Of a stretch of DNA of 64,000 bases, positions 20,664-31,664 are shown piece after piece. Made by a program: the position numbers and the translations under genes. The stretch is from NCBI GenBank assembly GCA_007026445.1, contig VDMD01000027.1, positions 365,833 through 429,832 on the forward strand, read 5' to 3'. The notes beneath the pieces were generated by a model that was not told the DNA's origin, did not search any database, and saw nothing but the letters and a program-made list of their open reading frames with translations. This DNA is from Schizophyllum amplum. Lineage: Eukaryota > Basidiomycota > Agaricomycetes > Agaricales > Schizophyllaceae. The first letter of the stretch is position 1; each line of letters opens with the position of its first letter.

Positions 20664-20762
20664 TGACCACCGCAGGGGTCGAACCTGCAATCTCCTGATT
20701 ACCTTAGCCCACAATAGCCAAACAAATCGTAGTCAGACGCGTTGCCATTACGCCAGGCGGCC
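20664..20762 (-). tRNA. tRNA-Arg (anticodon ACG), with intron
   Basis: The mature sequence is identical to the gene at 11831-11927: GGCCGCC/GGTGGTC acceptor, TGGCGTAATGGCAACGCG D region, ACG anticodon and the same T arm. The intron, after position 37, is 27 nt and starts TTTGTTTGG; it does not resemble the 25-nt intron of the other copy. Confidence 0.93.
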
Positions 20763-20794
20763 ATGAGGAGGCATGCAGGCGTGGGGGATAGCCT

Positions 20795-20945
20795 GAGTGG
20801 GTTAGACATGTTAAGCGTGAGGTAGACGTGTTGAGCGTGAGGTGGACGTGTTGAGCGTGAGGTAGACATGTTGAGCGTGAGGTGGACGTGTTTGAAGGTG
20901 GACGTGCTGAGCGTGAGGTGGACGTGTTGGAGGGGGAGGGAAAGG
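20795..20945 (-). repeat. 20-bp tandem array beside tRNA-Arg
   Basis: About seven copies of GTGTTGAGCGTGAGGTGGAC, upstream of the tRNA gene in its own orientation. Long open frames through it read HVHLTLSTSTF-type repeats and are artefacts. Confidence 0.85.
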
Positions 20946-21324
20946 AAGGGCGGGGCGGAAAAGGGCGAGGGCCTGGGCATGGTAGCGCGAGAGACGAAGG
21001 AAGTGCGATTGGAGACGAAGGGGAGACACCGTATGTAGTATGCGGACAGGGTGACGGTGGCGAGGTATACGCGGACAGTGACGAGCATTGACGAGGCGTA
21101 CGCGAGCGGAAAGGAGAGGCTGGAATGTGGAGAAAGGACGACGGAGGCAAGCGCGCACCGACCAACGATCGGACGCGGTCGACCGCACGCTCGATGGTGG
21201 GTTCCAGATGGGTTGTCCTCCGACACCGAGCTGGTGTGCGCTTCATCCCACGGCGTCGCCAACGCGGCTCCCGGTCGTCGTCCGACGCATCTTTCAATCC
21301 AATCTCGCTCGTCCTACTTACGCG

Positions 21325-21435
21325 TCCTAGGACGCCACATGATGCATGATGACTTGCTCCTAACCCCCAGTTCCGCCGGGCTATTGTTTCGATTCGCGCA
21401 CCATCTCCGAGTCCCGCGACCACTCTCGGTTCACT
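21325..21435 (+). repeat. Dispersed 110-bp sequence, copy 1
   Basis: Words TCCTAGGACGCCACAT, TATTGTTTCGATTCGCGCACC and TCCCGCGACCACTCTC match 34705-34800 in order and orientation. Not assigned to a known element. Confidence 0.65.
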
Positions 21436-21439
21436 GAAT

Positions 21440-21980
21440 TGAAAACACGATACAGCCAGACAAGTTGCAGACTGCGTACCGTGTACTTGGAGGATAGATC
21501 ATGCCACCGAGCGGCGCAGCTGCTGTTCTGACGCGTCGGACGCAGCTGCGCCTTTAGGTACACGCACTTGTCTGGCACTGGGCATGTGCTACCACTGATC
21601 CTGATCCAACTCGACAGTATGTAACTTCGGGTTTGCCCAGAGCTCGCGAGTCGCCATGCAGTGTTGAACTTCGAATTCGCATCGGCGCACCCAAAAACTG
21701 CAACATGACGTCGGGCGTTACGCGCGTTTCCGAGAGATCGTCGGTCCTACTGCACTGAGAACTATACTGATTCCTGCAAGACGTGAAGGAAGTTCCTGCA
21801 AGACGTGTAGGATAGCTCTGGAGGACAGTTAACTTGCGGGACAGGTAAGCGCTAAGCATCTGGGCCAGCTAGTCGAGGTGAAGCGGGAGCGGCCCGGGAG
21901 TCGCGACCCTCAGTTGACGCGCGGATAGCGTGACATCAGCCACGGCGCTCCGCTTGGACCGCCCCACCGGCGATCGCCGA
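21440..21980. other. Cyclophilin upstream region
   Basis: No gene is seen. Contains a short direct repeat TTCCTGCAAGACGTG at about 21769-21805. Minus frames here lack motifs. Confidence 0.4.
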
Positions 21981-21986
21981 GGTCCC

Positions 21987-21993
21987 TTATATA
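21987..21993 (+). promoter_or_regulatory. TATA box of the cyclophilin gene
   Basis: TTATATA, about 60 bp before the ATG at 22051, in a GC-rich promoter. Confidence 0.6.
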
Positions 21994-22050
21994 CGACCTC
22001 GCTCGCGGCCCAATCGCCCCCAGATCTCTCTCCGCTCGCCTGCAATCATC

Positions 22051-23921
22051 ATGTCCAACGTATTTGTGAGTTGGCTGGTTTTCTTATCTTGGATTGCTGG
22101 GTGTCTGGGGTGCGTTATGAATGTGGATGTATGCGCGGCGAAGCGGGTGTCTTCCATCTTTGCGACCGGGCGATGGGACGCGATGGGGATGGGATGGGCG
22201 GCGATGGCCTTGGTTCGGGCGCGGTGGCATTGCCTCGCGGGTCCTGGCCGCTGGAGGCGCGGCGGGGCGAGACGGTCAGCATGCGATGGAAAAGCGGATG
22301 TATGCACGACGCGATCGAGCTACACTGCAATTGAATGGAACGCGCGGCGCACGGGTCGTCGACGCGATCGCGGGGACGGGAGGACGTAGAGGCAACGCGC
22401 GACGATGAGGACAGACGCTGCAGGCGGGTCGGGCAACGTCGGATGCAGCGCGCGCGCGTCTGCGGAGTCGGATGACGCGATGGGCGACCACTGCGTCATT
22501 GGCGCACCTGATCATGGCTGCGCGCGCTGTCGGCCAGACGATGGCGGCAACGGCGCGTCGGTCTCTCGCGCTCGCGCCCCTCTACCCGCCCACCCTTCTC
22601 ACCCAAAGACCACCTCCCCCCATCCCCCACTCATTCCGTTTCCTCCCCACACACACTCGCTCATCCCTCCGCCCACACTCGCTCATCCCTCCCCTCCCAC
22701 ATCCCCAACTAACCCACTGCCCCCCAGTTCGACATCACCAAGGACGGCGCGCCCCTCGGCCGCGTCACCTTCAAGCTCTTTGACGACGTCGTGCCCAAGA
22801 CCGCGAAGAACTTCCGCGAGCTCGCGACCGGCGAGCACGGCTTCGGCTACCAGGGCTCCGGCTTCCACCGCATCATCCCCAACTTCATGCTCCAGGGCGG
22901 CGACTTCACGCGCGGGAACGGGACCGGCGGGAAGAGCATCTACGGCGAGAAGTTTGCGGGTGAGTGGGGAGGTCTGTTGTGTTCGCGAGTCGGGAGCTGC
23001 AACGAGTCGGGAGCTGCAACGAGCCGGGAGCTGCACGAGCCGGGAGCTGCAACGAGTCGGGAGCTGCACGAGTCGGGAGCTGCAAGAGAGGGCCACTGCA
23101 AGAGAGGGCCACTGCACGAGTCGGGCGCTACACAGATCGGGAGCTACGCAAGCCATCATCCCACCTCCATCTCCGTCCCCCACACACATAGCCCCCACAT
23201 CTCCTTCCTCTCCACCTCCCATTTTTTTCTCTCTCGACTGACCGTCCCATTTCACTCGACTGACCCCTCCCATTTTTCCCCCTCGGCTGACCCTCCCATC
23301 TGTTACCTCGACTGACGCCTCCCATCTTTTCCCTCGACTGACCCATCCCCCCAGACGAGAACTTCCAACTCAAGCACACGAAGCCGGGCATGCTCTCGAT
23401 GGCGAACGCGGGCAAGAACACGAACGGCTCGCAGTTCTTCATCACCACCGTCGTCACCAGCTGGCTCGATGGAGCGCATGTGGTGTTTGGTGAGTGTTTT
23501 CGCCGGGGTGTTGGGTTCTCGGGCGGTGGTGTTGGGTTTCATACAGTGGTGGTTGTTATGGTGGTGGTTGCTAGGCTTGATATGGTGGTGGTTGCTAGGC
23601 TTTCATGCCACACGAGAGACCGCCCTTCACGAGAGACCGCTCTTCACGAGAGCGAGAAGTTTTGCGCCCCAACCGTCCCTGCCTCTTCACCCGTCCCAAG
23701 CCTCTTCACCCGCCCCTGCCTCTTCGCCCTCCTTCGCCTCTTCACCCGCCCCCAACCCTCTTTGGCCGCTCACTAATCCGGCTCTTTGGGCTCTCACTAA
23801 CCCGGCTCCTTCAGGCGAGGTCGTCGAGGGCATGGACATCGTGAAGACGATCGAGGGCCTCGGCTCCGCGTCGGGCACGCCCAAGGCGGACATCAAGATC
23901 GCCAAGTCGGGGACCGTTTAG
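22051..23921 (+). CDS. Cyclophilin A-type peptidyl-prolyl cis-trans isomerase
   Basis: Cytosolic proline isomerase and likely cyclosporin target. Exons 22051-22065, 22728-22959, 23355-23489 and 23815-23921 give 162 residues, the normal single-domain length. The 5-codon first exon (MSNVF) joins to [20 protein letters not shown]. Active-site marks are [20 protein letters not shown], the [17 protein letters not shown] block, and [19 protein letters not shown] with the drug-binding tryptophan. The tail is SGTV. No targeting signal. Intron 1 is 662 nt. Intron 2 holds an 18-19-bp array (GGGAGCTGCAACGAGTC, 22985-23110) and CTCGACTGACCCCTCCC units (23235-23350). The frame is intact. Confidence 0.97.
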
Positions 23922-23924
23922 GTC

Positions 23925-24150
23925 GTCTAGTCGGGTACCGTCTAGATCGCCTAGTCGGGGACCGCTAGGTCGCCTAGTCGGGACCCGCTAGGTCGTCTAG
24001 TCGGGGACGGTCTAGATCGTCTTCCTTCCTTTCGGGCGCGTTTCTGTGCGCGCGTTCGTTGGAGGTTGGCGCGTTCGTTGGGAGTTGGCGCGTTTGTCGG
24101 GGGTTGGCGCGTTTGTCGGGGGTTGACGCGGTAGTACCATGTTGGGAGGT
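23925..24150 (+). repeat. Short tandem arrays downstream of cyclophilin
   Basis: About four degenerate copies of GTCGCCTAGTCGGGGACCG (23925-24020), then about four copies of GGTTGGCGCGTTTGTCGGG (24050-24130). An A/T-rich stretch at 24200-24235 may hold the cyclophilin polyadenylation site. To about 24400 only GGTGTGGGTGAAGAGAGG-type purine-rich sequence follows. Confidence 0.65.
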
Positions 24151-24594
24151 ACAGGTGCGGTGGCGCGACGAAAGGGAAAACGGAAAAAAGCAGCAGAATT
24201 TTGTAAATTTGTGATATTATATTTTTCGGGGTGTGCGTTGGGGCGCCGGAGCTTTTGTGTGAGTGTGAGTGTGGGTGTGGGTGAAGAGAGGGGAGGTTGA
24301 GGGGGTGTGATGGTGTGGGTAAAGAGAGGGGGTGGGGAAGGTGTGAGTGCGGGTAAAGAGAGGGGGTGGGGAGAGGGGGTTCAGAGAGTAGGTGGGGAGA
24401 AGGGGGTAGGCTCGAGGGCGTCTAGGTTGAAGAGGGCGGCTAGGTCGAAGAGGGCTTCTAGATTGAAGACAGCGCCGTGACTGACAGCGGCGTCGTGACT
24501 AGTAGGGATCAGTCTTAGCCAGTGGTGGAGGGCGAAGAGGAGGTTCTCAGGGACGTAACAATGAGAGGAGGCTTGAATCTCGCTGCCTCCTGGC

Positions 24595-25845
24595 ACGCCG
24601 GCGAGTAATGCAGGGACGCGAGTAATGCAGGGACGCGAGTAATGCAGGGACGCGAGTACTTAATGCAGGGATGCGAGTAATGCGCGGCAGGGACTCTTGA
24701 GAGGGGAAGGAGAGTAGGAAGAATTGACGGAGAAGGAGAGTAGGAAAAGTTGAGGGAGAGTAGGAGGAATTGACGGAGTGGGCGAGGAGAGTTCAATCAG
24801 ACTCTGCCAGAACTGAAATAAGCATCGGAGGCTGTTGGATGCGATCAAGGTGGAAGGCTCTTACTTACTATACCGTACGGACAACTATACCGTACAGACA
24901 AGTATACCGTACGGACAAGTTACAACTATACCGTACGGACAACGAAGCGCGCCCCATAGTCGTATAGACCTGAGCGCATAGTCGTATAAACCTGAGCGCA
25001 GCGCACAATTGATTGACCGGTGAACGGTAAGTAACCTCTCGAATTAGCAACTGTGTTGGGAGACTGGCAACTGTGTTGGGAGACTAGCAACTGTGTTGGG
25101 AGACTAGCAACTGTGTTGGGAGACTAGCAACTGTGCTGCATACGTCGATGATGATGGTTTTCTAGGTCACATAAGGAATATATGCAGCTATGCTACATAC
25201 GGGATATGCTACATACGGGATATGCCACATACGGGATATGCTACATAAGGAATACTTATGCTACATACGGGATATGCTACATACGGGATATGCTACATAC
25301 GGGATATGCTACATGCGGGATAAGTGACTCGACGTCGCGGCCAGGAAAGGGTCGATGAGGCTCTGAAAGGATGGATGGAGTCCAAGACCGGGTGAGGGAG
25401 TCCAGGACCGCCGGGTGAGGGAGTCCAAGACCGGGTGATGGAGTCCAAGACCGGGTGAGGGAGTCCAAGATCGGGTGATGGAGTCCAAGACCGGGTGAGG
25501 GAGTCCAGGACCGGGTGAGTGAGCCCAATGGAGCAACGAGAAGGACGGCATGATAACATCAATAATAAGCGGGGCATCCTGGAGGTAAAGAGGGATATCC
25601 GAGCGCAAGAGGGATATCCGAGCGCAAGAGGGATATCCGAGCCGCGCGCTCGGCCCGTGCTCAGACGCTCTCCCGCTCGCGTTTGAACACTCTCCCACTG
25701 TTCGCGTTTGAACACTCTCCCACTGTTCGCGTTTGAACACTCTCCCGCTTGCGTGCAACGCTCTCCCGCTCGCGTTTGAACACTCTCCCGCTCGCGTTTG
25801 AACACTCTCCGGCTTGGGTGCAACGCTCTCGTGGTCCGCTCGCGT
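24595..25845. repeat. Chain of at least seven unrelated minisatellites
   Basis: In order: 17-bp GAGTAATGCAGGGACGC (24600-24670); GAAGGAGAGTAGGAA(G/A)A units (24705-24775); TACCGTACGGACAACTA (24875-24945); 20-bp AACTGTGTTGGGAGACTAGC, about five copies (25048-25132); 16-bp TATGCTACATACGGGA, about nine copies (25190-25320); 20-bp GGGAGTCCAAGACCGGGTGA, about seven copies (25375-25520); 19-bp GAGGGATATCCGAGCGCAA (25585-25645); and 22-25-bp CTCGCGTTTGAACACTCTCC (25670-25830). No gene is supported. Confidence 0.85.
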
Positions 25846-27942
25846 TCAAAATCTCTCCCGATCGAACTCCGCATGTGGGTACTGAGCCCTGATCTGCTCG
25901 ATGGCCCACCAAGCTGGGGTCGCGTACGAGATGTGGCTGGTCCTGGCCTTGGTGGGGTGGCTGCTGCTGCTCTCAGCGTGGCTTCTGCCGCTCTCGGCGT
26001 GGCTGCTGCTGCTCTCGGCGTGGCTGCTGCCGCTCTCGGCGTGGCTGCTGCCGCCCTCAGTGAGGCCGTGAGTGCTCCCACCCTTGCTGCGCCCCTTCCT
26101 GACCCTGGCCATGCCGACCAGGCCGGAGTGCAGGATGCCGACCATCCTCCCCTCCCCGTTGAAGACGAGCGACCCGGAGTCGCCTTTGGCGGCGAAGATC
26201 CTGGAGGCGCCCTTGGTGGAGGCGGCGGATGCGGAGGCTGGCCCGGCGGGGGAAATCTCGTAGTTGTAGATGGCGAGCGCCACAGACTCGACGCCCGCGG
26301 CGTCGCAGATATACGCCTCGAGCCCGGCGAAGCGGCCCACGGTGAGGTCGGTGGTGCCGCCGACCTTCATGACAACCATGGTGGGGTCGCCGTGGCTGTC
26401 GACAGTGTCGCCGGCGCCGTGGCTGTCGACGGTGTCGCGGGTTCCAGCCAGGAGCTCATCGCGCGTAAGAACGCCGTTAATGCGGAGCTGGCGGTTGGTG
26501 GGGAACTGGAAGGCAGTCCCGGCGGGGGTGCTAGTGCCGTTGTTGCGACGAGGGTTGAATTTCTCAGCTAGCTGCCAGGACGTGTATTTGGCTCCTGCGG
26601 GTTAGATTCTCCGTCAGACGAGGTAATGCGGCGAAGGAAGCGTGATGTATGGGAAGGAACGCACGAGGCACGACGAGGAAAGTGTGAAGCGATGCATGAT
26701 GACCGTTGGATGAGGATCGTGAGACAATAGCGCACCTAAATCGACGACGTTTCCCTTGTAATGTGCCCTGAACCTTTCGGCATCGACCTCGAAGGTGCCA
26801 ATGTCGTTCTTGTAGCAGGTGCCTAGTTCCTCGTGGGTGCTATAGCCGACATCCATGGGGTCAATAGTGATCTTGATATGACTGTCGACGGATATCGCGG
26901 GGGCCCAGTCGACGTGGCCGATGGTCCGGCTGGCGATATCGCCCCACTGGTCGTTGACGTCCTTGTGGAACGCCTCGAGAACGGCGATGTCACTCTCCGT
27001 CTTGGTCAGCTGCGCGCGCTTGGCGACTAGGGCCTCTCGCGCTTCGTCGACCTCTTCCTGCGCTTCGCACGCCGCCTCCGCGTCCTCTGTTGCCAAAGTC
27101 TTCTCCAGCACCGCAATTTCTCGAGCCAATAACTCGGCGGTAATATCGTGACCGGCAACGGCGGCCTTGATGTCGTCGAGCCCGCGGTGGAACCGACGAG
27201 GGCCCGCAAGTCGAACGTGCGGCGGCGGTGCGCCATTGCCCTTGAGCTCGTACGCCACCGACGTATCCTTGCGCAGAGCGTGGCAATTGCTGACGCCAAG
27301 CACCCGCTTGCTAAGGTTACCGTCCCTGTCCTTCGTTTCATGGAAGAAAAAGGCGACGGCGCCCTGGGCGTCCTCCGCCTCCCTCTCCGCAGCTACGATG
27401 GGCATGCCGGGCGCTGGCGTCAGGAAGCGCCGGACGTGGAAGGTCGGATCCGTGTCCTGCACGACGCGCAGGAGCGGAGGGCCGGACAGCTCCTCGACCG
27501 ATGCCTCAAACCACTCCACGACCACGCCCTCCACCTCGATAGCCTCGAGATATTCGAGAATGCGGCGGGACCGGCGGTAGGCAGCTTCGACGGTGGTGCT
27601 GCCGGGAGGGGTGGCGATCCAGATGACCGGGGGCCCGAGCACGTCCGGCTTTCCGTCCTCGCCGTGCGTGAGGAAACGCGCTGCATGGATGCCGGAGTAG
27701 CGGACATCAAAGAAATTGAGCTCAGACTGAATCCTGCGCGCGATGCGGTGCCAGACCGAGTTTAGGGGCGTGTTGAAGACGCCGTGGATGGTCTTGGTTG
27801 GGACGTGCTGGAAGCGGCCGGTGGGGAGAGGGTAGGGATTGTCGAGCCAGTCCGAGCGGTAAAGGAGTTCGGGAGGGTCGGCAGAGATTCCATGGTAGTA
27901 CGTGATCCTCTCGAAGTCGGATATATCAATGCGGACGGCCAT
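25846..27942 (-). CDS. Trypsin-fold (PA-clan-like) protein with coiled coil
   Basis: Two exons (26736-27942, 25846-26594) give about 651 residues. The N-terminal domain (about 1-175) starts DFERITYYHGISADPPELLY and contains NTPLNSVWHRIARRIQSEL, DVRYSGIHAARF and VVVEWFEASV. A chymotrypsin-like part follows: GVSNCHALRKDTSVAYEL around residue 240, with a candidate catalytic His, and AAKGDSGSLVFNGEGRMVGI around residue 570, with the GDSGS serine motif. Between them lies a helical coiled coil (about 275-345). The tail carries five AESGSSH-type heptads from a 21-bp DNA repeat (about 25960-26045). Known only as an uncharacterised Agaricomycete family; no signal peptide is seen. Proteolysis is inferred from the motif, and the aspartate was not assigned. 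Confidence 0.8.
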
Positions 27943-28449
27943 GGCGTTGGTGAAGGCGATGCGGAGCGCCTCGAATATGGTCCGTGTCCGTGGACGTGTC
28001 GACGAGGGGGCTCACAGCTAGGTTCAAGGGTAGGTAGAATCAGCAGATGGGTGACTGGACGTGTACAGCGAGTCGTACAAGTATGAGACTCACTTAAAGT
28101 ACTGTCATCACTGAGACTTAAGCGTGAGTTCGAAAGAGTCACACACGATCATTGCCGCGCCGGCCATTGCCGATGCGCACGTCCGACATTGGACTTCAAG
28201 TCACTCTCAGTCAAATCAGGCGAAAAAATTCTCTGGCACATGAGCCAAAAATGAGGATCTTGAAATGCCAGGGCGAGAGGAAGAGAGGCAGCCGGAGAGG
28301 CAATGTGGAGGGCGTAGTGCGGAGGTGCATGAAGAGAGATACGTGACTTGCCCCTGGAACAGTCCAGTGAGTGAGTCAGATCAGGTGACGTTTTTTCCAC
28401 GGGAGGGTGATTTGTGTTCGATCATGTATAGAGTGCCCCCTTGCACTTA
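27943..28449. other. Spacer between trypsin-fold gene and its partial copy
   Basis: Divergent upstream region. No gene is seen; frames here are shadows of the flanking N-terminal domains. Confidence 0.4.
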
Positions 28450-28499
28450 CCACTTTGCAATTTTGCAGAGCTTTCCCTATCCTGAGTGCATCATAACCG

Positions 28500-28984
28500 C
28501 TCCCGCCCCGTACACTCCCACTGAGTTTGAGAAAGTAACTTACTACTACGGCATCCCCCCCGACCCTCCCGAGCTCCTCTACCGCTCGAACTGGGCAGAC
28601 ACCCCCTTCTATCGTCCTACCGGCGGCCGATTCCAGCACATCCCCGCCAAGACCGCCCACGGCATCTTTAACACGCCCCTCAACCCCGTCTGGCGCACGG
28701 TCGCGCCGCAGATCCGGGACGAGCTGAAGCGGCGGAAGATCCGGTATTCGGCCATCCACACCGCTCGGTTCGCCAGTGAGGACGGGAAGGGGCTTATCAC
28801 CGTGACGGAGAACAGGAAGAAGGACACACTCGGGCCCGTGGTTATCTGGATCGCCGTCCATCCCGGCAGCACGACCGCCGAGGACGCGCACCTCGCCTCT
28901 CCCGCCATTCTCGCTCTGCTCGAGGCCCATGGCGTGCGGGGCACGGTCGTGGAGTGGTACGAGGGGGCGGTGAGGAGGCTGTAA
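28500..28984 (+). pseudogene. Truncated trypsin-fold gene (N-terminal domain only), copy B
   Basis: An open frame reads PTEFEKVTYYYGIPPDPPEL, YRSNWADTPFYRP, NTPLNPVWRTVAPQIRDELK, RKIRYSAIHTARF and VVEWYEGAVRRL, then stops at 28984. It matches residues about 8-175 of the protein at 25846-27942, with the protease part gone. The reading frame extends upstream to an ATG at 28265, but the upstream residues match nothing. It could still encode a stand-alone N-terminal domain. It belongs to duplication copy B, and its decayed partner is at 6976-7490. Confidence 0.7.
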
Positions 28985-29056
28985 TATCTCTACAAGACCG
29001 TAGGTATCTCTACAGGACCGTAAATATCTCTACAACTTGATACATCGCCCCAGCCG

Positions 29057-30973
29057 TCAACGAGTCGTCGCCTTGAACGAACACGACTCGTCCTTCCTGG
29101 TCCCGTCCGTCGAGCCCTTCCCGACCCCGTCCGTCACATCCTTCCCGCCCCCATCCGTCACGTAATGCCCAACCCCGTCCGTCACATCCTTCCCCACCCC
29201 GTCCGTCACATCCTTCCCCACCCCGTCCGTCACATACTTCCCGACCCCGTCAGTGCACGACTCCACGGTGACGGAGCGCATGATGTGGATAGGAAGCCGA
29301 ATCTGAGAGCCGTCGCTGCCAAAATCATCTGCCGAGGCCATTCTCCGGCGGCCATCACGCCCTGGGACAGGCCACACCGTCTCGCTCGCTCTGCCGCCAC
29401 CCCAGTTGATACCTCTTTGCGCGGCGAATGCACCGGGTTGCCCGCGGAATCCAAGGGCGTGCTCGCCGAAGCCACGGGCTCGCCCGTTATTCCTTTCCTT
29501 GGCCAGTACCGCGCGCGCGTGGGCTAGGACAGCCGCGAGGGCCGCGACGGGCGGGATGCAGTCCATGAAGAAGTAGTTCGAGACGTGCCCGAGGCCGTAG
29601 GTGATTTGCGTCACGAGCACGATGGATCTGAAAACGGCGAGTAAGTAGATCCATCATTGTTGTTATTTTACTGGCCCGGGCGGACGGGGAGTTGGAAGAT
29701 ACGCACGTGTAGCAGGCGGCGCTCTCAGCCATGAGAAGGATGACCGACTGCTGGTTTGGGAGTGCGAGGATGGCAAGGCAAAGAAAAGGCGGAGGCGCCG
29801 CAATGGGGCGGTGAAGATGAGAATACCGATGGCGCAGAATGAGGAGATATCTCACCGTCAATGATGTTCCCCCGCTGATATTCGGCGCTTGTCGCTTGAC
29901 GCGTTCAACGCGCCAGACAATCACGACTGCAGAATGGGATGGTCAGCGGAATGTGTACTCGCAAAGGGACGGGCAGTTCAAGGCGGCTTCAACGTCAACG
30001 GTCATTCCCCTCCTCGAAGCTGGGCCCCCATTCGAAGCTGTTCTGCGAGGTAACCCACCAGTGCAGAAGATATTTGTGCTGGGATTGAAGGACTCGTCAG
30101 CGCACGAGAGACAACGGAGAACACAGACAGCACGCACCATATTGTGAATACGGAATGCGCCATTTTCCAATCGTGCAGGGAAGTGAGAGTAGCAGGAACG
30201 GTGGCTCGGTACTGGGTGAGCGGTTTTAGTATCCTGCTTCGGTTACATCACGCTGAACGGAGAGACTGGGAAGATCTACTGTGAGAAGGCGACTCACTGC
30301 ACCGTATGCGTAGGCGATTCCTACAGCGGAGACTGAGAGAAATGAGCATGACGACCGCTGGATAGACGCCGCATGACTGCGTACCGAGCAGGCCCGTTGT
30401 CAAAAGCGCCGGCAGAATAATTGCAGTTCTGTGATAGTCGCAGATGATGTAGAGACGGGCGATCTACAAAGTTGCAGCGGACCTTCAGAACAAATCGTCA
30501 GCAAGGTCTGACGGGGATGCTCACTACAATGGCATCTGCGACGATGACTGTAGCGCTGTGGAAGACCGACTGCGCTATGCAGGCTGGGCCCGTGATCTCT
30601 GCATAATATTCGGATGCGTGCTTCCCGTGGCGCCAGCTCACGAATGCATCGAAGGCGCGAATGACGGTGGAGATCCAATGCTGGAAGTTATAAGCAGGCG
30701 TCCGCAAGGACGGGGACCCAGACGTACCCCAGTCAGCATGGCCAGAAGGAGTATCAGAGCAATCAGAAGGTGATGATGTCTCGAGCTGGAAGAGGTCTTG
30801 AACGCCGCCGTAGACCTCCGAGAGAGCACGTAAAATATCGCGATGACGAGAGTGAGAAAGACGCCAAAGAGGACGGACTCCACGCAAAGCGCAGCGAGCT
30901 TCATCTGTCCTTCCATGCCCGTAAGCTTGACGGCGCCTGCCGATGGTGTCGGTGTGGGCAGTAGGTCAGACAT
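29057..30973 (-). CDS. Seven-helix membrane protein with C-terminal octapeptide repeats
   Basis: A multi-exon minus gene. The start at 30973 reads MSDLLPTPTPSAGAVKLTG, then a helix QMKLAALCVESVLFGVFLTL and IALILLLAMLTGV. Later exons give FHSATVIVADAIV, RLYIICDYHRTAIILPALL, LALPNQQSVILLMAESAACY and QITYGLGHVSNYFFMDCIPP with a last helix PVAALAAVLAHARAVL. The soluble tail ends in about seven repeats of DGVGKDVT, encoded by a 24-bp tandem at 29095-29260. The VADAIV segment parallels the SDAIVTWRAW block of copies A and B, so this is a distant subfamily. Middle exon joins are uncertain. It has no counterpart in copy A of the duplication. An in-frame ATG at 31027 is possible. Confidence 0.65.
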
Positions 30974-31130
30974 GAGGAAAGCGAAGGTGATCGTCCGGGG
31001 ATGTACGAGAGATGCCAGTGTAGCCACGGCGATCTAAGTATGAGGGTTCCAGGCAGAGATCACGTCCACTGCAGCGGTAGAAAAGCAGTAAACACTGAAT
31101 GGTGCGTGGTCACATACCCGATAGTGTACA

Positions 31131-31664
31131 TGGACTGTCAAGCTGGGGCTGTGCGAGTGCAGCCCAGTGCAATGAAGGCCATTCAATTCCGGACGAGCGT
31201 CAGAGGGTCGAGTAGGTTGCAGGGCATGCTGTATAACATAGCATGAATTTAAATAGAGGCATATTCAGATAGATGGTGTGCAGATGCACATCGGAGAAGA
31301 GCTGTCGTCGTGTCCAGAGAGAAGAAAACCACAGGAGAGCAACTCGTGATCTCGCTCGCACGACCACGTGATGCTCGTGTTCGGAAGTTCAATTTCGCAA
31401 CTTCCCCATCAGAACTGGCTCTGTCGGTGTCAAGCCGGAGCGGTGCAAGCAAGATTCGAGTTAAAATCGACGAGCGAGCTATGCTGCTGACTGAGCGAGA
31501 CCCACTAGACGTACTGCTTCCGACAAAGTGACACTCGTTACGACTCTGGCGATGACATGTAGCATTGTGTACGGCGCAGATAGACTCAATACAATTGGCT
31601 TGTCTTCGTGGTCAGTTCTTGCGGAATGACACGTCGGCGTCACGGCGGCGTCCGGCGAGCGCGC
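31131..31664 (-). other. Duplicated 3' flank of seven-helix gene B
   Basis: Reverse-complement match to 6393-6975, part of the inverted duplication; no coding frame is supported. It includes GCTCGCACGACCACGTGA-like and GTGTCAAGCCGGAGCGGTGC-like words shared with copy A. Confidence 0.6.

Noticed and set aside
24595..25320. Possible CRISPR array because of regular short repeats
   Set aside because: The repeats are contiguous tandems without unique spacers, there are no cas genes, and the host is a fungus.
27148..27765. 205-codon plus-strand ORF
   Set aside because: Antisense shadow of the trypsin-fold exon, which has clear family motifs.
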